Origin: Linyphia triangularis
Taxonomy: Eukaryota > Arthropoda > Arachnida > Araneae > Linyphiidae
Direction of reading: 5' to 3'
NCBI GenBank assembly: GCA_963978545.1
Contig: OZ021721.1
Coordinates: 41,302,785-41,366,784 of the forward strand
Length of the DNA: 64,000 nt
The position numbers and the translations under genes were made by a program. This document shows, piece by piece, positions 31,401-43,939 of this stretch; position 1 is the first letter of the stretch, and every line of letters starts with the position of its first letter. Under the pieces are notes generated by a model. That model saw only the letters and a list, made by a program, of their open reading frames with translations. It did no database searches and was not told where the DNA came from.

Positions 31401-33235
31401 TGAATATGTAGAGTATACATAAGTATAAAATATCTGTATGGCAGCTTTTGTTGTGATATTGAGAAGGAATGCAAAAAAGCATGTTCCTTACCTATAACTT
31501 AGGATTTATTTTATAGGTATATAAGACTTCATAAAGTTATCATAAAAGTTTATGGAAAAGTTTTCATTTTTTAATCTTGTAAAATTATTTTTTTAATGAC
31601 AATTTTTATAACCTGTTGTGATTGTATTAATTTTTTTTAAAATGTTAATGATAATTGCTAAGTGTGTAATTTGGAACTATGTAGGTTGGCTATCTCATCT
31701 TTAGTTACTATAGAGGTACTATTCTTGTATTTCTGAAATTATGTATTGTACTTGTAAGCAAACAGTTGTAGTTTAAATATAAAGTAAAATTTATGTAAAT
31801 CTGTGCTGGAGTTTTGCAAATGAGTAATTTAAAAGTTATTATATTTTGTATAAGAATATTTTATTGTTTTTAAAGTACTCTTTATTGATTATTATTTGCA
31901 ATAAGTTCATTAAAAATACTTTGTTTAGAATAGTACCAGTAACTGTCTAAAACATAACTAGTGTGATAAAATATCCTACCTCAATGTTTTTTTCATTTAT
32001 AATACATGTTAAAATACTTTGTTTCAGAGTTTAAGTAATTTAGGTGACTAAAATACCTAAATTAACAATAAAAGTCAACTTGGGTATTCACCCTTAAAGA
32101 ATAAGTACTGACTGAAAAATGTTCAAAGAAAAATTCATTTCTAGACTATTTAGTGATTTGTGCTTTATATAATTTTCTAAAAAGTCAACTTTGTCTTTGG
32201 ATTATGGTTTTTGCTAAATTGCATTCTACAATACTAAATGTTAAGCAATAAGAAAAATTTTTACTTTATAGCCAGATGATGTTCAAGAAGTATATAGTTT
32301 TTTTTTTTTTATATACTCGTATATCATTATTACTGACATAAATCATTATCTCTATATGCTTTATTACCACAATAAAGTGTGTAATGTGAATGAAAGTAAA
32401 CATTCATTTACTAAAGAGTAGGTTTGAGCAATGATATAATTTATATGAAACGTTAGAGGTATTCTATAAATAAATGATAATTTATTTTTTATTGCAAATA
32501 TAAATAACTAATAAGTTTTAGAATGAAATGTTAGTAAGAAAATATTGGCTTTATTATATTACAAGCACTTTGCATTTTTCAAAGTTTTTCTTTGTCTTTT
32601 AATATTTATTTTATTTTAAATTATTAACAGATTAAACTGCCAATGACTTATATTTGTGCAACAGCTTAAAGATATTAGTATAATTTTTTTTTTTTAATTT
32701 TATACATAATGCTTTCATGTTCTTTTAAACAATTCATATTTTAAAAGTATTATTTATATTTCCTTGTTTCTTTTGAGTGATCTCTCTAGCAATTTTTAAG
32801 TTATTTAATAAATGATTAAAAGTGTATTTATATATTATATTTGTTATCAGATGTTGTGCTAACTGCTAACTTTATAAAAATCTTTAGAACAATATATTAA
32901 ATTTATTGTTGCGAAAAAGGTATTGCATTTTTTGAAAAATTATTTATAATGTGCTTTGATTTATTTTAAAATAAGTTAGTTACACATAAAATTTTTATCA
33001 AGATATTGTAATTTGATCAGTTGGTGCTATGCATTGCAATAATATTTCTACAAGTTTGATTATAAAAGAGAATGATGTTTTGATATACCGGTTAGGTTTA
33101 TATGGTGTTTTACAATATATTTGGGATTTTGACTTTAAGATTTAAAGGGAATGTGTTAATTGTGTTCAATATTATTTTTTGTTGTTACATTTAAATTTTT
33201 GCAGACTTAAAATAAAGCATTTGTTCATAGTTGTA
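31401..33235 (+). other. Probable 3'UTR of the coiled-coil gene
   Basis: Non-coding, T-rich + strand sequence after the stop codon. AATAAA occurs at about 32374 (with GTGTG 8 bases later) and at 33211-33216 (with a TGCTTTCTGTGTGC stretch ~28 bases later). Use of the distal site would give a 3'UTR of about 1.8 kb. The second copy of the ~65-bp repeat is at 31478-31556. Confidence 0.55.
33211..33216 (+). terminator. Candidate distal polyadenylation signal AATAAA
   Basis: AATAAA followed by a G/T-rich stretch near 33240-33255. It is the last good candidate before sequence unlike the 3'UTR. Confidence 0.45.
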
Positions 33236-35490
33236 GATTTGCTTTCTGTGTGCTTTTGAAAATCGTTTTGTCCTATCAAACTATTTTAATTATGCCTAAA
33301 AGCTAGGAATATTTCAATATAGTGTTGGTAAGTATAGCATTGCAGTGTAGAAAATATAATAAGTTATAGCTAAGCGAGGAAAGTTTTTTTCTTGTTCTCT
33401 TTGATACAATCAACGACTAAGACTCCTCATGCACTTGTTTTGTCTAAGTTATGGATACGGATCGTGGTAAACGTCCTGCAAACAGCTATACACCATTTTG
33501 ATTGCAGTTTGTTGGACACACTTTTCTGAGTATATTCCATCCACAGTATCAAAGCAACACTCTACAAATTGGTGATACGTCTGCTATTCTTATAAAATTT
33601 GGAAAGAGACTATGTGGCAGTGCAAGCGCTATTACATTTACCCACTTGTTTTGAAAAATATCACTCTCTAAAATTATTAGTAATTTGCTTTTCGTGATTC
33701 TTTGAGGATATTTATTTTCATTTTACTCATTTTATGAATTCAGATGTGATTTACATTTCTAATTAATATCACTCAAATAAAGGAATTCCCCCCAAAATTA
33801 TTGCCTTCATATACTATTCCGTGCATTAGCAAATTAAATTCCTTCCAAACGCAAGGATTTTTTTTTTTTTTCAAAGAAAAATATACCCAAGGGACAGCAT
33901 ATAGTATCTTAATATAGTACACCTTACTGAATATTTCTTTACAAAATTATGACATTTGCTGTATTTGTCAAAAATTAACTGTCAGAGATCCTACAAATTG
34001 ATCTTTAAATCATAAGGCATCAGCTGCATGATTTTATATTTATGCCTAAACAACAATAATGTACATTGTACAAAACATTTTCAATAGAAAAATAATTGGG
34101 CACATTTTTACTAAGTCTTTGAGATTGATATTCAACTAAATTTGTCTTTTTATATTTTACATTATTAATAAAGTTTATATAATTTAAAGTTATGATTTAT
34201 TTCTTACAACTTGAAAAGGTAGTCCCTCTTTTATTTCTCACTCTTTTGGACCCTGGTCCCACTTATATATGCTTGATAATATTTGTTATGAAATGTTGTT
34301 TTGTTATGAAATTTCTGCGAAATAATATTAAAAAAAAGTGTAAAACTAATGAAAGCAGTTATTGGCATTACAATATTAACTAAAGTGGGTGGAGCAACAG
34401 TTCTCTTGCCACAGACTGTTGAAAATGTCAATCAATTGCAATTATTACAGCAAAAGCACAGTCCTTTCTAAGTAAATAAAACAAGCGCCTGCAATTTCTC
34501 GGAATATGTTTGAAGAAAATAAATTTACTACAAAATTGTAACCAACTGCACTGTTTTCGAACCAAATAATTGTTATTCTCCACCATGGTATCGATTTATT
34601 GAGTTTCTATAAAGAATGGTCAACTTTGTGTGTATGACAGCTAACAGAAGTTGAGCTTTAAGGGGAGTAATTAGTGGTGCAACTTATAACTGTGCAAGTG
34701 TACAAGGTAATGGCAGTGAATTAAATTGAGAGAGCCAGAGGGAATAAATGAAAAATTACTATTATACGTGTCTGAAAAGTACCATTTTTTCTACAAAAGG
34801 CCTTGGTAAGATAATTTAATTTTAACATTTATTTTTCAAATATATGCATAATTTTTTGGGAAGCGTCATGATTTTTCAAAAAAACATTTGAAAACTTGTA
34901 TTTTGTGTGGATGATTGGAAGCGATTTCTACAATTCCACACTGACGTATTATGCTCAACAATCTACGTTAATCTCATTCCACTGTCAGCAAAAGATATAT
35001 TTCTATACAAACTATAAAAAATTTAAATATATTGTAACAGAGCAGCTTCAGAATTAAAGAAACTTATTTTTTTTTATTTTAAACTGGCTTGAATAGACTA
35101 TAAAAATGTATTTCTTATGCATCAAAATAAGTCGTAATGAGGTCAAGAAGCCATTTCAGAATTGAATTTTTTTCTTTTTAAATAGTTGTAAAATATAGGT
35201 AGATGATAGGCAACCTAATAATTGAAACAACTCCACAAACATTTGAGAACAGAATTTGTACCTATTGATAAGATGCAAAATCATAAAAGTTGAAAATTCC
35301 AAACAAAATGTATACTTTCTTAAAATTACAGAAAAATATTTATACTCCTAAAATGTTAATAAACATCAGATGGAACGGTAATCTTATTTTTAAAACATTT
35401 TCTGTGGCAAACAAGAAACAAGTAAATACCCTATATTGACATACGTAAAAAAAGTGCACTCAAATTTAAAGTTCAATATTTACTTTATTG
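33236..35490. other. Intergenic sequence, no gene seen
   Basis: A short segment at 33453-33650 reads as ~60 codons with one stop on + and about 35 codons on - (TVDGIYSEKCVQQTAIKMVY). It may be an old transposon ORF, but I do not recognise it. Confidence 0.5.
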
Positions 35491-35499
35491 AATACTAGC

Positions 35500-35770
35500 T
35501 TTGTGCCCCCCATTGCTGAGGTTACTCATGTGTGTAGGTCACAGCTTTTGACGCTTCTCGAATCAGGCTCATTTCGCTCGCTGAAAAGTTCATAGCTACG
35601 CAAATTCAAACTCGCTTCATTCTCTAAAAGTTTCATTGCCACACAAGGCTAGGCTCACTTCACTTGCTGAAAAGTTAATTCGTAAACATAAACTTGCATC
35701 GCTCTCTGAAAGGTTCATTGCCGTTCAAGCATAGGTTTGCTTGGAGGTTCATTTCTACGTTAACTCTTAT
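35500..35770. repeat. Degenerate ~70-bp tandem repeat
   Basis: CGCTC(G/T)CTGAAA(A)GTTCAT..C.(A)C is repeated about four times with heavy divergence. The block opens with ACTAGCTTTGTGCCCCCC at 35495, which looks like the edge of an interspersed element. Confidence 0.6.
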
Positions 35771-35865
35771 TATTAGACCCCTCTCCTTACTGTCATTGAG
35801 AAACAATTTTTTTTGCCCTATTAATACCATAATATAACCCTCTCTCATTCTTCCTAGAATATTTT

Positions 35866-36100
35866 AACATTCTGTTTGTGAAAAGCAAAATTAGAAAGCC
35901 AGAACTACTTGAGTTTAAAATTTCTAAATTCTACGCATATTGGAAGTCGCTTTATAAAAAAAAAAAACTTTACAAAATAAAATAATAATAATGAAACAAA
36001 TAAAAATTTTACATTCTGTTTGTCAAAACTACAATTAGAAGGTGAAAACTACTTATGTTTCAAATCTCAAAGCACTATACGCTTATTGGAAGTCACTTTC
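35866..36100. repeat. ~140-bp direct duplication
   Basis: ACATTCTGTTTGT.AAAA to TTGGAAGTC(G/A)CTTT at 35870-35954 recurs at 36010-36096. The copies are clearly diverged, with an A12 run between them. Confidence 0.8.
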
Positions 36101-36481
36101 TTTAAAGCCACAAACACTTAGTTTTATTATTATACATTTTTAAAATTCTCAAGAATAATTCTACCGCACTGATTTTAAATATTGCTGTGCAAAGAATGTG
36201 TGATAGAAGATGTGAATATAGTCAACAGTGAAATTTTTTGAAGCAATGTCTTAACATGAGCACCGGCAAGATTAGTTGCAGATCACATACAAGGGGGTGA
36301 ATTGAGGTAAAAGTTTTCATTGAAACTATGATTTTTCGAAACTGATGATAAGATTTCTTCTGAAATATTAATAGCTGTAGAGCATTAATCTCCCGTTCAA
36401 ATAAATAATTCAAAACCCATATTATACGGAGGGGTGTAAGTGTACTCCTGTAACCCACCTTGGCAACGCTCATCTGTTAAG

Positions 36482-36703
36482 CTGGATTTACATGTTACCA
36501 GTTGGGGTTCCAGTTTAGATCATCAGTCTGTGACGTCACCTGGCTACTGGTTCCAGTAAACCAAACATTTTATATTTACTGGCGCTGGCGACCCCCATCA
36601 ACCAATCATGTGCACTCTTCCATGATCACCGACAAACGGCGCAGCGGTCGCCACAGAACTGGCGATCTAAACTGGAACAATGACTGGTAGTACGTAAAAC
36701 CAG
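36482..36703. mobile_element. MITE-like element with ~40-bp terminal inverted repeats
   Basis: CTGGATTTACATGTTACCAG on the left pairs with CTGGTTTTACGTACTACCAG on the right (reverse strand), and the inner block TTCCAGTTTAGATC is exact in both arms. The 222-bp element has a G+C-richer core and no coding sequence. No target duplication is obvious. Confidence 0.78.
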
Positions 36704-37741
36704 ATATGAGCATTTTGTGGCTCTATGTAAACCAATAAATGAAAATAGATATTCAATCTCTCGCCATACCCAGCTCTGCCTCTAAACTAGCCCTCGAAAT
36801 GATTGATTGCTTCCTATTTTACTATTGTATTATTTCATTTCTTTCATTTATTTTAAACAATAAATAGTGGAGATAAATTAAAAATTAAATGAGCCATTTC
36901 GAAAGTTCTTCTTCATAATTATATTTCAGATGTCATTAAGATAACACTATACCCCAACAACCAATTTATTATTTCCCTTTCAGAATGTTAAAATGGTCAC
37001 CACAATAATAATTTCTCTTTTAATCTTAATTAGTAAATATTGATAGTTCATGCTATTTTAGTATTTTATTCAACGGCTTAACCAAAATTATAAATTTACA
37101 TAAATCTGGAAACGTTAAATAACTACTGCTAAGCGCTATAGTGATATGAACATTACTTTTTCTTTTTAGAGATGCATGAGATAAAATTTTAAGTTAAATA
37201 TATAGTTGGTTTGTAAAAAACAAAATCCGCAATATGAGGATGTCTGTGATGTGTTGATGAGCGTGTTTTGGAACTGAAACACCATTTTGAAAGTCTTTAT
37301 AATTACTGAAATTCACAAGATTGTTGTAAATAGGGAGGTTTTCATTCCTAATACAGTTCTGAATAAAATGATTTATGTTGAAAGTATTGATAATGTAGCT
37401 TAACACATTAAAAATTGACCTTTAATGCTACTTTAACCTAAAGATAGACCCCCACGTCTCTTTGCTTGGGATGAGCCCACTTTGTTAGGTATTTTTTATT
37501 ATCTTAAATATAAGTATCGTAAAAGTATATATATATTTTTTTTGGTCACCGGCTCTTATACTATAAATACTAATTTGAAAGAATATTGTTGTATCACATT
37601 TGTTTTCTCAATACGGCAAAGGAGTATAACTTTCTAATTGTAAAAATATCATATTCAAAAGCGAAAAATAGCTCTTATACAAATACAAATTTTAAGACCG
37701 ACAACAAGCTCAAGGCCCAACAGGGTTGGTCGAGTAAATAT
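36704..37741. other. Intergenic sequence, nothing recognised
   Basis: A+T-rich, no supported coding frame or element edge. Confidence 0.6.
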
Positions 37742-38509
37742 TGTTGCGTGGACGGGTTCGAAAGATTTGAAGCCAAAGCAGATCAAAACTTGCAGAAATT
37801 TATTCCAATATAATTCTTCACAGATTCTCTTACAGCTCCAGAACTTCTCGTTCTAGTAGACACAATAAAGCTCTTTTCACAACAATAGAGCCCAAAACAG
37901 CAGTTAAAAACTTGACAAAACAACTGCTAAATCGCCGCAAAAGACAATGCAATACAGTTAGCTTTAGAACTACTCGGAATGCTCACTGAGATTCAGTAAT
38001 TCCAGTCAACTAATTCGCTCAGCTAACAACTAACTCAATGACTCAAAATCAGTCAACTACTAACTAACCCCACTCACGGCCGGGCTTATAAAAGGGAGGC
38101 TGCGAACCTTCTTGAAACCTCTAGAGGTCGATATTTGGAGAACTTTCCAGATCGTAGTCGAAAAGTCCTACACATGTACCTGGAGACCGAAAATGTCGCC
38201 AAGTTTGGCGACATTTGGCGATTTCTCGCCAAATTTGGCGACAAAAATTAGTCGCCAAAACTGTCGCCAACTTGGCTCTATCTCGCCAATTTGCGAGATT
38301 CCCATTACCATAATGTTAAATGCCCTGCCCCTTGAAACCCGCTTCCCAGAGTTACCTCTGTAAAACCCGTTATCAAGCATTGAGATGCTCACTGCAGGGA
38401 AGCCAATTTAACGACGAACTATTGCACTGCCTTATGCGAAATGTACATAAATTACTATTTACAAAATTAACACTACGAAATATTTACAAATATACAAAAA
38501 TTCGTAACA
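37742..38509 (-). mobile_element. Solo LTR of an LTR retrotransposon
   Basis: A 768-bp unit bounded by TGTTGCGTGG and TTCGTAACA, with ATAT on both sides (37738-37741, 38510-38513) as a likely 4-bp target duplication. On the minus strand it starts TGTTACGAATTT, has a TATA-like TTTTATAAGCC near 38090 and AATAAA near 37800 in promoter-to-polyA order, so I favour minus. A TATAAAAG on + is the alternative. There is no internal region on either side, so it is a recombined solo LTR. Confidence 0.65.
38185..38300. repeat. Cluster of GTCGCCAA / TTGGCGAC motifs
   Basis: Between 38190 and 38300 the heptamer TGGCGA(C) and its complement occur about nine times in alternating orientation (e.g. GTCGCCAAGTTTGGCGACAT). 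The pieces can fold into many alternative small hairpins. The cluster lies inside the solo LTR. Confidence 0.85.
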
Positions 38510-38544
38510 ATATATATATACACGTATATAGAAATAGAAAATAA

Positions 38545-38645
38545 TTTGCATACAATAGTTACAGGATCATACATACAATATAGAATAGTTTCAGGATCAT
38601 ACACACAATATACAATAGTTACAGGATTATACAATACAATATACA
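38545..38645. repeat. ~32-bp tandem repeat, 3 copies
   Basis: ATAGTT(A/T)CAGGATCATACA recurs at about 38555, 38586 and 38618, each followed by CACAATATA-like sequence. Confidence 0.85.
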
Positions 38646-38865
38646 TAATACAATACAAAGTTGACACAGCATTTGACAATCATACTGGAAAAATGCAATA
38701 CATAATGCAAGCTGACAAATTTTATATAAACCAACAGTACGTAAACATAAGTAATCAAATATAGTAACAAAATAACCTAAATTAAATATATACAAAATAT
38801 AAGTGCCATGATTCGCATAGGTAGGAGTACTAATTACGCATGTATAATATAAGCAATAAATTTAG

Positions 38866-39390
38866 TGTCAAGCATTTACAGAACACCCCTCAATTAACAC
38901 AAGTTCTTTAGTTCAGAAACCAGTTTATTCAGTAGTTAAGTATATGGTAGCAAACACATTTCCTCAAAACGCTCACCACATGTGTGAGGTTGAAATCCAA
39001 AATAACAAATATTTAAAACAACCAAAAGCAATAATTAAAAGGTTAGCATATATCCTAACTAGACTTTCCTAGCTGGCTGAGTACTGAGTGAATAAAAGAG
39101 CCACTTACTGCTCATTACTCTGGAACGGGCGGACACCGCTTGCTAGCATCTTAATCTCCGATCCCCGGTATGAGAACTTTTCTTTTCAACGAGGTCAAGC
39201 AACCCACTCCTTCTCTCTTCCAAACCTCAGGGCTAGATGCCCTCCCTTCTTTTCCTTGCAACCTTGAAAAACCCCTCTTCAATTCCAACCCCCACGCGCA
39301 ACATAAGTAAAGAAATCTGCCCGCTCATTCGTGCAATTCCCATTGACGTAGTCCAAAGTGTCAAAAGAGGCGGGCTATGATTGTTACACC
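38866..39390. repeat. Possible LTR or other G+C-richer repeat
   Basis: On the minus strand it would begin TGTAACAATCATAGCCCGCC and end near ...AAATGCTTGACA, TG..CA-like. It has a G+C-rich centre with CCCCTCTT-type runs. The flanks do not match as a duplication, so this is tentative. Confidence 0.3.
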
Positions 39391-39473
39391 AGTAGGTTTC
39401 CTTAATTATATCATACTAAATGTCATAATGAAATCACCTTATGACAATAAGTTACTTACCTCGCCAGTGTAAT

Positions 39474-39718
39474 CTAATTATTGCCCATTGATGATCTGCT
39501 AGTGGATATCTGTTTCTTAAAACTCTTTACGCTCACTGAATTCACAACATTTGCTGGCAAATCATTCCAATCATTGATAATCCTATTGTAAAAATAGTGT
39601 TTTCGCCCTTCCCTATTAAATTGAGATTTGAACAATTTTCCCCCATTTCCTCGCGTCCTATTATCAGTGACAATATGATTGCAATGAATTGCATATACAT
39701 ATAAGGTACTTTTGAACT
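39474..39718 (-). pseudogene. Non-LTR (CR1/Jockey-like) LINE reverse transcriptase C-terminus
   Basis: About 80 codons read to a TAG at 39474-39476. The C-terminal block found after RT in CR1/Jockey-type LINEs is clear: TRGNGGKLFKSQF, then YFYNRIINDWNDLPANVVNS and SVKSFKKQ. Only the last part of ORF2 is present, which is the usual 5' truncation of a LINE copy. No stop inside the visible part. Confidence 0.82.
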
Positions 39719-39719
39719 T

Positions 39720-40400
39720 TTTTTTTTCACTTAATACTAAAAAAATCCACTTCCAATTAGTTTCATATGGTTGTATACGAAGCGTGTAGCTTCAAAACTA
39801 TCTCCACCCATTATTTTAAAAAAATTCAGGAGAGCAAAATAATAACAAATAACGTTCTATTGCCATGAGGGTAAGTCTTTTTTACATATTTTTTAGTTAT
39901 GTACTGATAGAACCTAAGTCCTTGATTGCTTCAAGGTTAACTTTACAACTTCTGCAATTTTAAGTTTTTGAAAATTAAAATTTTGAATGGTTTTGAAGCA
40001 AAACCAGTGATAAACAACATTTTGTGATATAGTAACTGTTGTAAAGTTACCTACTGCATGAAACTTTCTTAAAACACGAATTATAGCTACTAGGTAGATA
40101 AATAATATTTTGAAAACAAGAAAATATAAATAGTTGTAAAAAAATATAAATAGTTGTAAAAAAATACGAACAATGTAAAAGAAACGAATAAAAAATATAG
40201 GTTTTATTCAATTGAAAAAATTCGAATTAAAATGAATTTTTACAAAAATACAAACACAAAGTATTTTTTTAAAAAAAAAAAATATTTTAATAAGCAAATT
40301 GTTTTTCCTGCAAGGAAATCTGGGTGGAGTTGGTTTAGAAACAAACCCATTACTTTGAAAGTATTTTTCACATTGAAGGAGCTGGTTTTGAATCTCCGCT
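39720..40400. other. Intergenic A+T-rich sequence
   Basis: It holds only a 20-bp duplication (AAATATAAATAGTTGTAAAA, near 40122-40162) and poly(A) runs. Confidence 0.6.
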
Positions 40401-40903
40401 TTCTCCGCTTGGCAGCATAGAGTTCGCCAAAATACGTGAAATCTGAGTGAACACGCATTGAAAATCAATTTCACCCATAGAGTTTACCTCATGCGTGAAT
40501 TCACGCATCGGCACATCATGGTTAAATTCAAAAAAATAATCTGCCATTTTATAAAATCAGAGATCATCCTAGCCGTTTTTCGAAGGGAGACGCTACCCCC
40601 TGCCCTTTTTCTTCTAAAATAGCGTCCTTTTCTGAAAAAAATGCAAAATTTTCGATTATTTTCCAACGGAATGCAATATGCGGATTACCCTCCGAAATCG
40701 CCTGACACGCATGAGCATTCATGTCCAAACGAGCTTCGCACAGACCAGTGGCTGACTGAAGTCATTGTATGGTATACAAGCAAATTTATAAAAGTAGAAA
40801 AAATAATCAACTATTAAAAACATAAAAAAAGTTAGGATAAAACAGTACAAGTCCACATTGGCGCAAAGGCAGCACAATTGTACAACTTATAGTTATAACC
40901 AGT

Positions 40904-41382
40904 ACAAACATAAATTAGAACTAGATATTGAACTGGAGGCCCCGACTGGTCTTTCATCAGGGGGTTCGACCAGCTGAAAACCTCCAGGAGGCGTTTCTGA
41001 AAAAGTACAGCCCAAAAAGGCACAAAATGTCACTCGTGAACCCCGACGCCTCCAACCAAAACAATGAGAAATCAGTAATTACATTACAAAAAGTATATAC
41101 AATGCATTGAAATATAAAATAATCCCGAGAACTTACCCGTTTGAAGAATACCCGATTCTCGGGATTATTTTATATTTCAATGCATTGTATACTTTTTGTA
41201 ATGAAATTTCTGATTTCTCATTGTTTTAGTTGGAAGAGTCGGGGCTCAAGAAGTGACATTTTGTGCCTTTTGAGGATGTACTTTTTCAGAAACTCCTCCT
41301 GGAGGTTTTCGGCTGGTCGAACCCCCTGATGAGAGACCAGTCGGGGCCTCCAGTTCAATATTTAATTCTAATTTATGTTTGT
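40904..41382. repeat. Long hairpin: ~228-bp arms, 24-bp loop
   Basis: The left arm 40904-41131 and the right arm 41156-41382 are reverse complements at roughly nine of ten positions by eye, with very few gaps. The apex stem AATCCCGAGAA/TTCTCGGGATT is exact. The arms are G+C-richer than their surroundings. A transcript on either strand would form one long double strand. No target duplication or known terminus is visible. TACCTCATGCGTGAATTCA (40486) and AACCTCATACGTGAATTCA (41536) are related direct repeats on either side. Confidence 0.92.
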
Positions 41383-42047
41383 CATTGAATGGCTGCTGAT
41401 ACCACGTGCCGCGTTAGTAGGTGGATTGAAGGGAGCCGTTCCACAATTTCTAATTCGCACGTTCGTATGTTCCTTGATTAGTGTATTTAGACAGCTTTTT
41501 ACCATGACTTCTTGCATAAAATAGAGAAGAAAGGTAACCTCATACGTGAATTCATAGAAAACGTAGATTAACACTATGTTGTCTGCCAGGCGCTTCGCCA
41601 AGGAGAAGGACATGGAGATATATCCCTTCCCGAAAATTTTCAGTTTGCTATCAGAACGCAAAAACCAAAGTATTTTTTTTTTTAAATGGTAAATTTATTT
41701 AAAATTACTGAACATACGTTGGAAAAGTACTTGCAATTAAATATATTTGCCATTAATAACAAAAATTAGTAATATGATTTGCTGCATTATAATTTCATAT
41801 CCGCTCCAGAAAAAAATCACTGGCTACGGCCCTGTTGTCCACATGTCTAATCGATATTCTTTTTCTTTTGCACCGGTAGGACTGGTTTAGATCATTTCGC
41901 TTATGCCCATCACCGGCATTTTTTCGAGATATCGTAAATTGTCAAGTTTTACTTCTCCGTCATTTGTGCGATAGTTTCCGAGTTTTCACCGGCATTTGCC
42001 CGATAGTTTCGCGAGACACCAACGTGGTGTCACCGAACGGCATAGTG

Positions 42048-42380
42048 TTAATAGCTAGTTTAAGTTAATAGTTAACCGTTAAGTATTTTTAGTAAGCATT
42101 TAAAAAGCATATTTCCTCTCTGATATGCGAAATCGCGATCATGCATCACTGTTAGTGTTGTAGTTATTAATTTCGTCAAAAAACATATTTTGCTTTATGT
42201 GAGGCACGCCTGCGAGCGCCCTCTGTCGTCCTCTTTAATACGTAAGCCACTATAATCTCTCATTCTACGCTGAGAGATGCAACGATACGAACCTCTAAAA
42301 TAAAAGCTCTATACTAGTCACACGGACTATGTTTTATTCTACGAAATCTTTTATGATGTTAAGCAAATATGTCCCTACAT
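42048..42380 (+). repeat. Possible solo LTR
   Basis: It begins TGTTAATAGC, contains CGAGCGCCCTCTGTCGTCC and an AATAAAAGCTCT poly(A) signal, and ends ATGTCCCTACA. The TG..CA ends and the signal order fit an LTR, but the flanks do not match and no second copy is in the window. Confidence 0.35.
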
Positions 42381-42885
42381 TAGAAGGCTCCAAATAGGAC
42401 AAGCCTACGTGCCAGCCTTCCTTACACTTTAGTTTAAAAAAAGTTTAGTTTAAAAAATACCTTTTGAATTTTTAAACTACCCCTTAAAATTTAGAGAGGG
42501 GGTGAAAATACCCTTTGGAAATATTTTCCTGGCAAACGCTGCTTGGCAGTGTGATGAAGTGTGAAAATGTGGAGACGAGCGTTTTTCAAATTTGATTATA
42601 CGTCTTGCACGACTTTAATTATTTTTTATTTAACATCACAGGCCATAACTCACCAAAATTTTGAAGTCACCACAATGTCGGTTTAAGTTTTATTGAAAAT
42701 TGGAATTAAATTGAAGGTTTATTGTGATGAGTCATGGTCACAATTGTTTATTGATGAGAGAAAAAAAATTACAACCTTCAAATAGTATCGGGAAAAAAGT
42801 CTATAAACTCTCAAAGACAATGACAAGTTAACCCAAACGGAATTGAAGATTCTCTTCAATCTCATCGTCCAGTCCAGGGGTCGAA

Positions 42886-42941
42886 TCTTGAGATTTTTTT
42901 ATGGTTGTCCTAAGGGCAACCATTAAAAAAAATCGCAAGAT
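42886..42941. repeat. Hairpin, ~25-bp stem
   Basis: AATCTTGAGATTTTTTTATG and the near reverse complement ATTAAAAAAAATCGCAAGATT flank a GGTTGTCC/GGGCAACC top. A related GGTTGCC..GGCAACC palindrome is at 43280. Confidence 0.8.
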
Positions 42942-43939
42942 TAGACTACTCAAGTGATCTTGATTGTAGAAGTAAAGTTTGTCGCCTTTAATTTGTTTAA
43001 TGTAACTGAATATGAAAACTAGAAATTCCTTTTACTGTTGTTAGAATGACTTAATAAGCGTTTAGTGAAAAGTAATTGTAATATTTACTTGCACAGTCAA
43101 CGGTAAGGGGAGAGAGTTTCAGAATGTGGATCTTCATTGATTAGTTTTAGCGTAATCCAATTAATTACTTTAATCCTAATTATCAAAACAAAACATGCAT
43201 TTATGCAATAAAAAATTCATTTCTGTCTTTTTAAAGGACAATGGAAGTTTTTGTTTAAATTGCACTTTTGAAAATATGGTTGCCTCTGGCAACCGTAAAT
43301 TTCAATTCCTGTCATCATATATGATTTTTCTATCTAAAAAATAATGTAGTAACACAACTCCTGTTCAAAAATTATTTTACGACGATATTATACCTTCAGC
43401 TAATAGTTTGAACACACGATTTTTTTCATTTAAACTTATTTGCGTAAACAAAATCTCAAGAAACCGAAGTAATTAGATGCTAAATGAATTAGTTTCAAAT
43501 TAAGTATCTAGATGGCAGCACCTCCAGATTTTATTTCATTAGATCGTTATAGTTCGTACTATGGGGTTTCGCGATAAGTCGAAAATGGTCCATAGACTAA
43601 CACTTGTTATGCTAAAATGAAAGTATTAAAATATTCCTAAAGTACGATATCGAAATAAATTATCTTAGAAGCTTCATCAGAGTATAATATTTTCATTTTT
43701 TTTCTCTCCTAACATTAATAAGTCTCAAATCTTTCAGTGCCGGCTCGTGCACTACAGCCAGTACAGCCAGACTGCATTTAAATTTATTAGTTCAAAATTA
43801 AAATTATATATTTTACAATTTTCTAAAATGAAAATCCAATTTCTACGAAGTGTAAAAATCCGATAAATAGCAAACTTGTTGAGTCAATATTCAATATGAA
43901 CCCAAACTAGTGATTTTCCTCCGAACAGTATCAGAGTGT
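42942..43939. other. Intergenic sequence, nothing recognised
   Basis: A+T-rich spacer with no supported frame. Confidence 0.6.

Noticed and set aside
38473..38764. Overlapping 68- and 72-codon frames (TIVTGSYIQYRIVSG)
   Set aside because: Direct translation of the 32-bp tandem repeat at 38545-38645.
40928..41329. Two ~60-codon frames in the hairpin arms
   Set aside because: They fall on opposite arms of the palindrome, are not mirror readings of the same protein frame, and have no recognisable motif.
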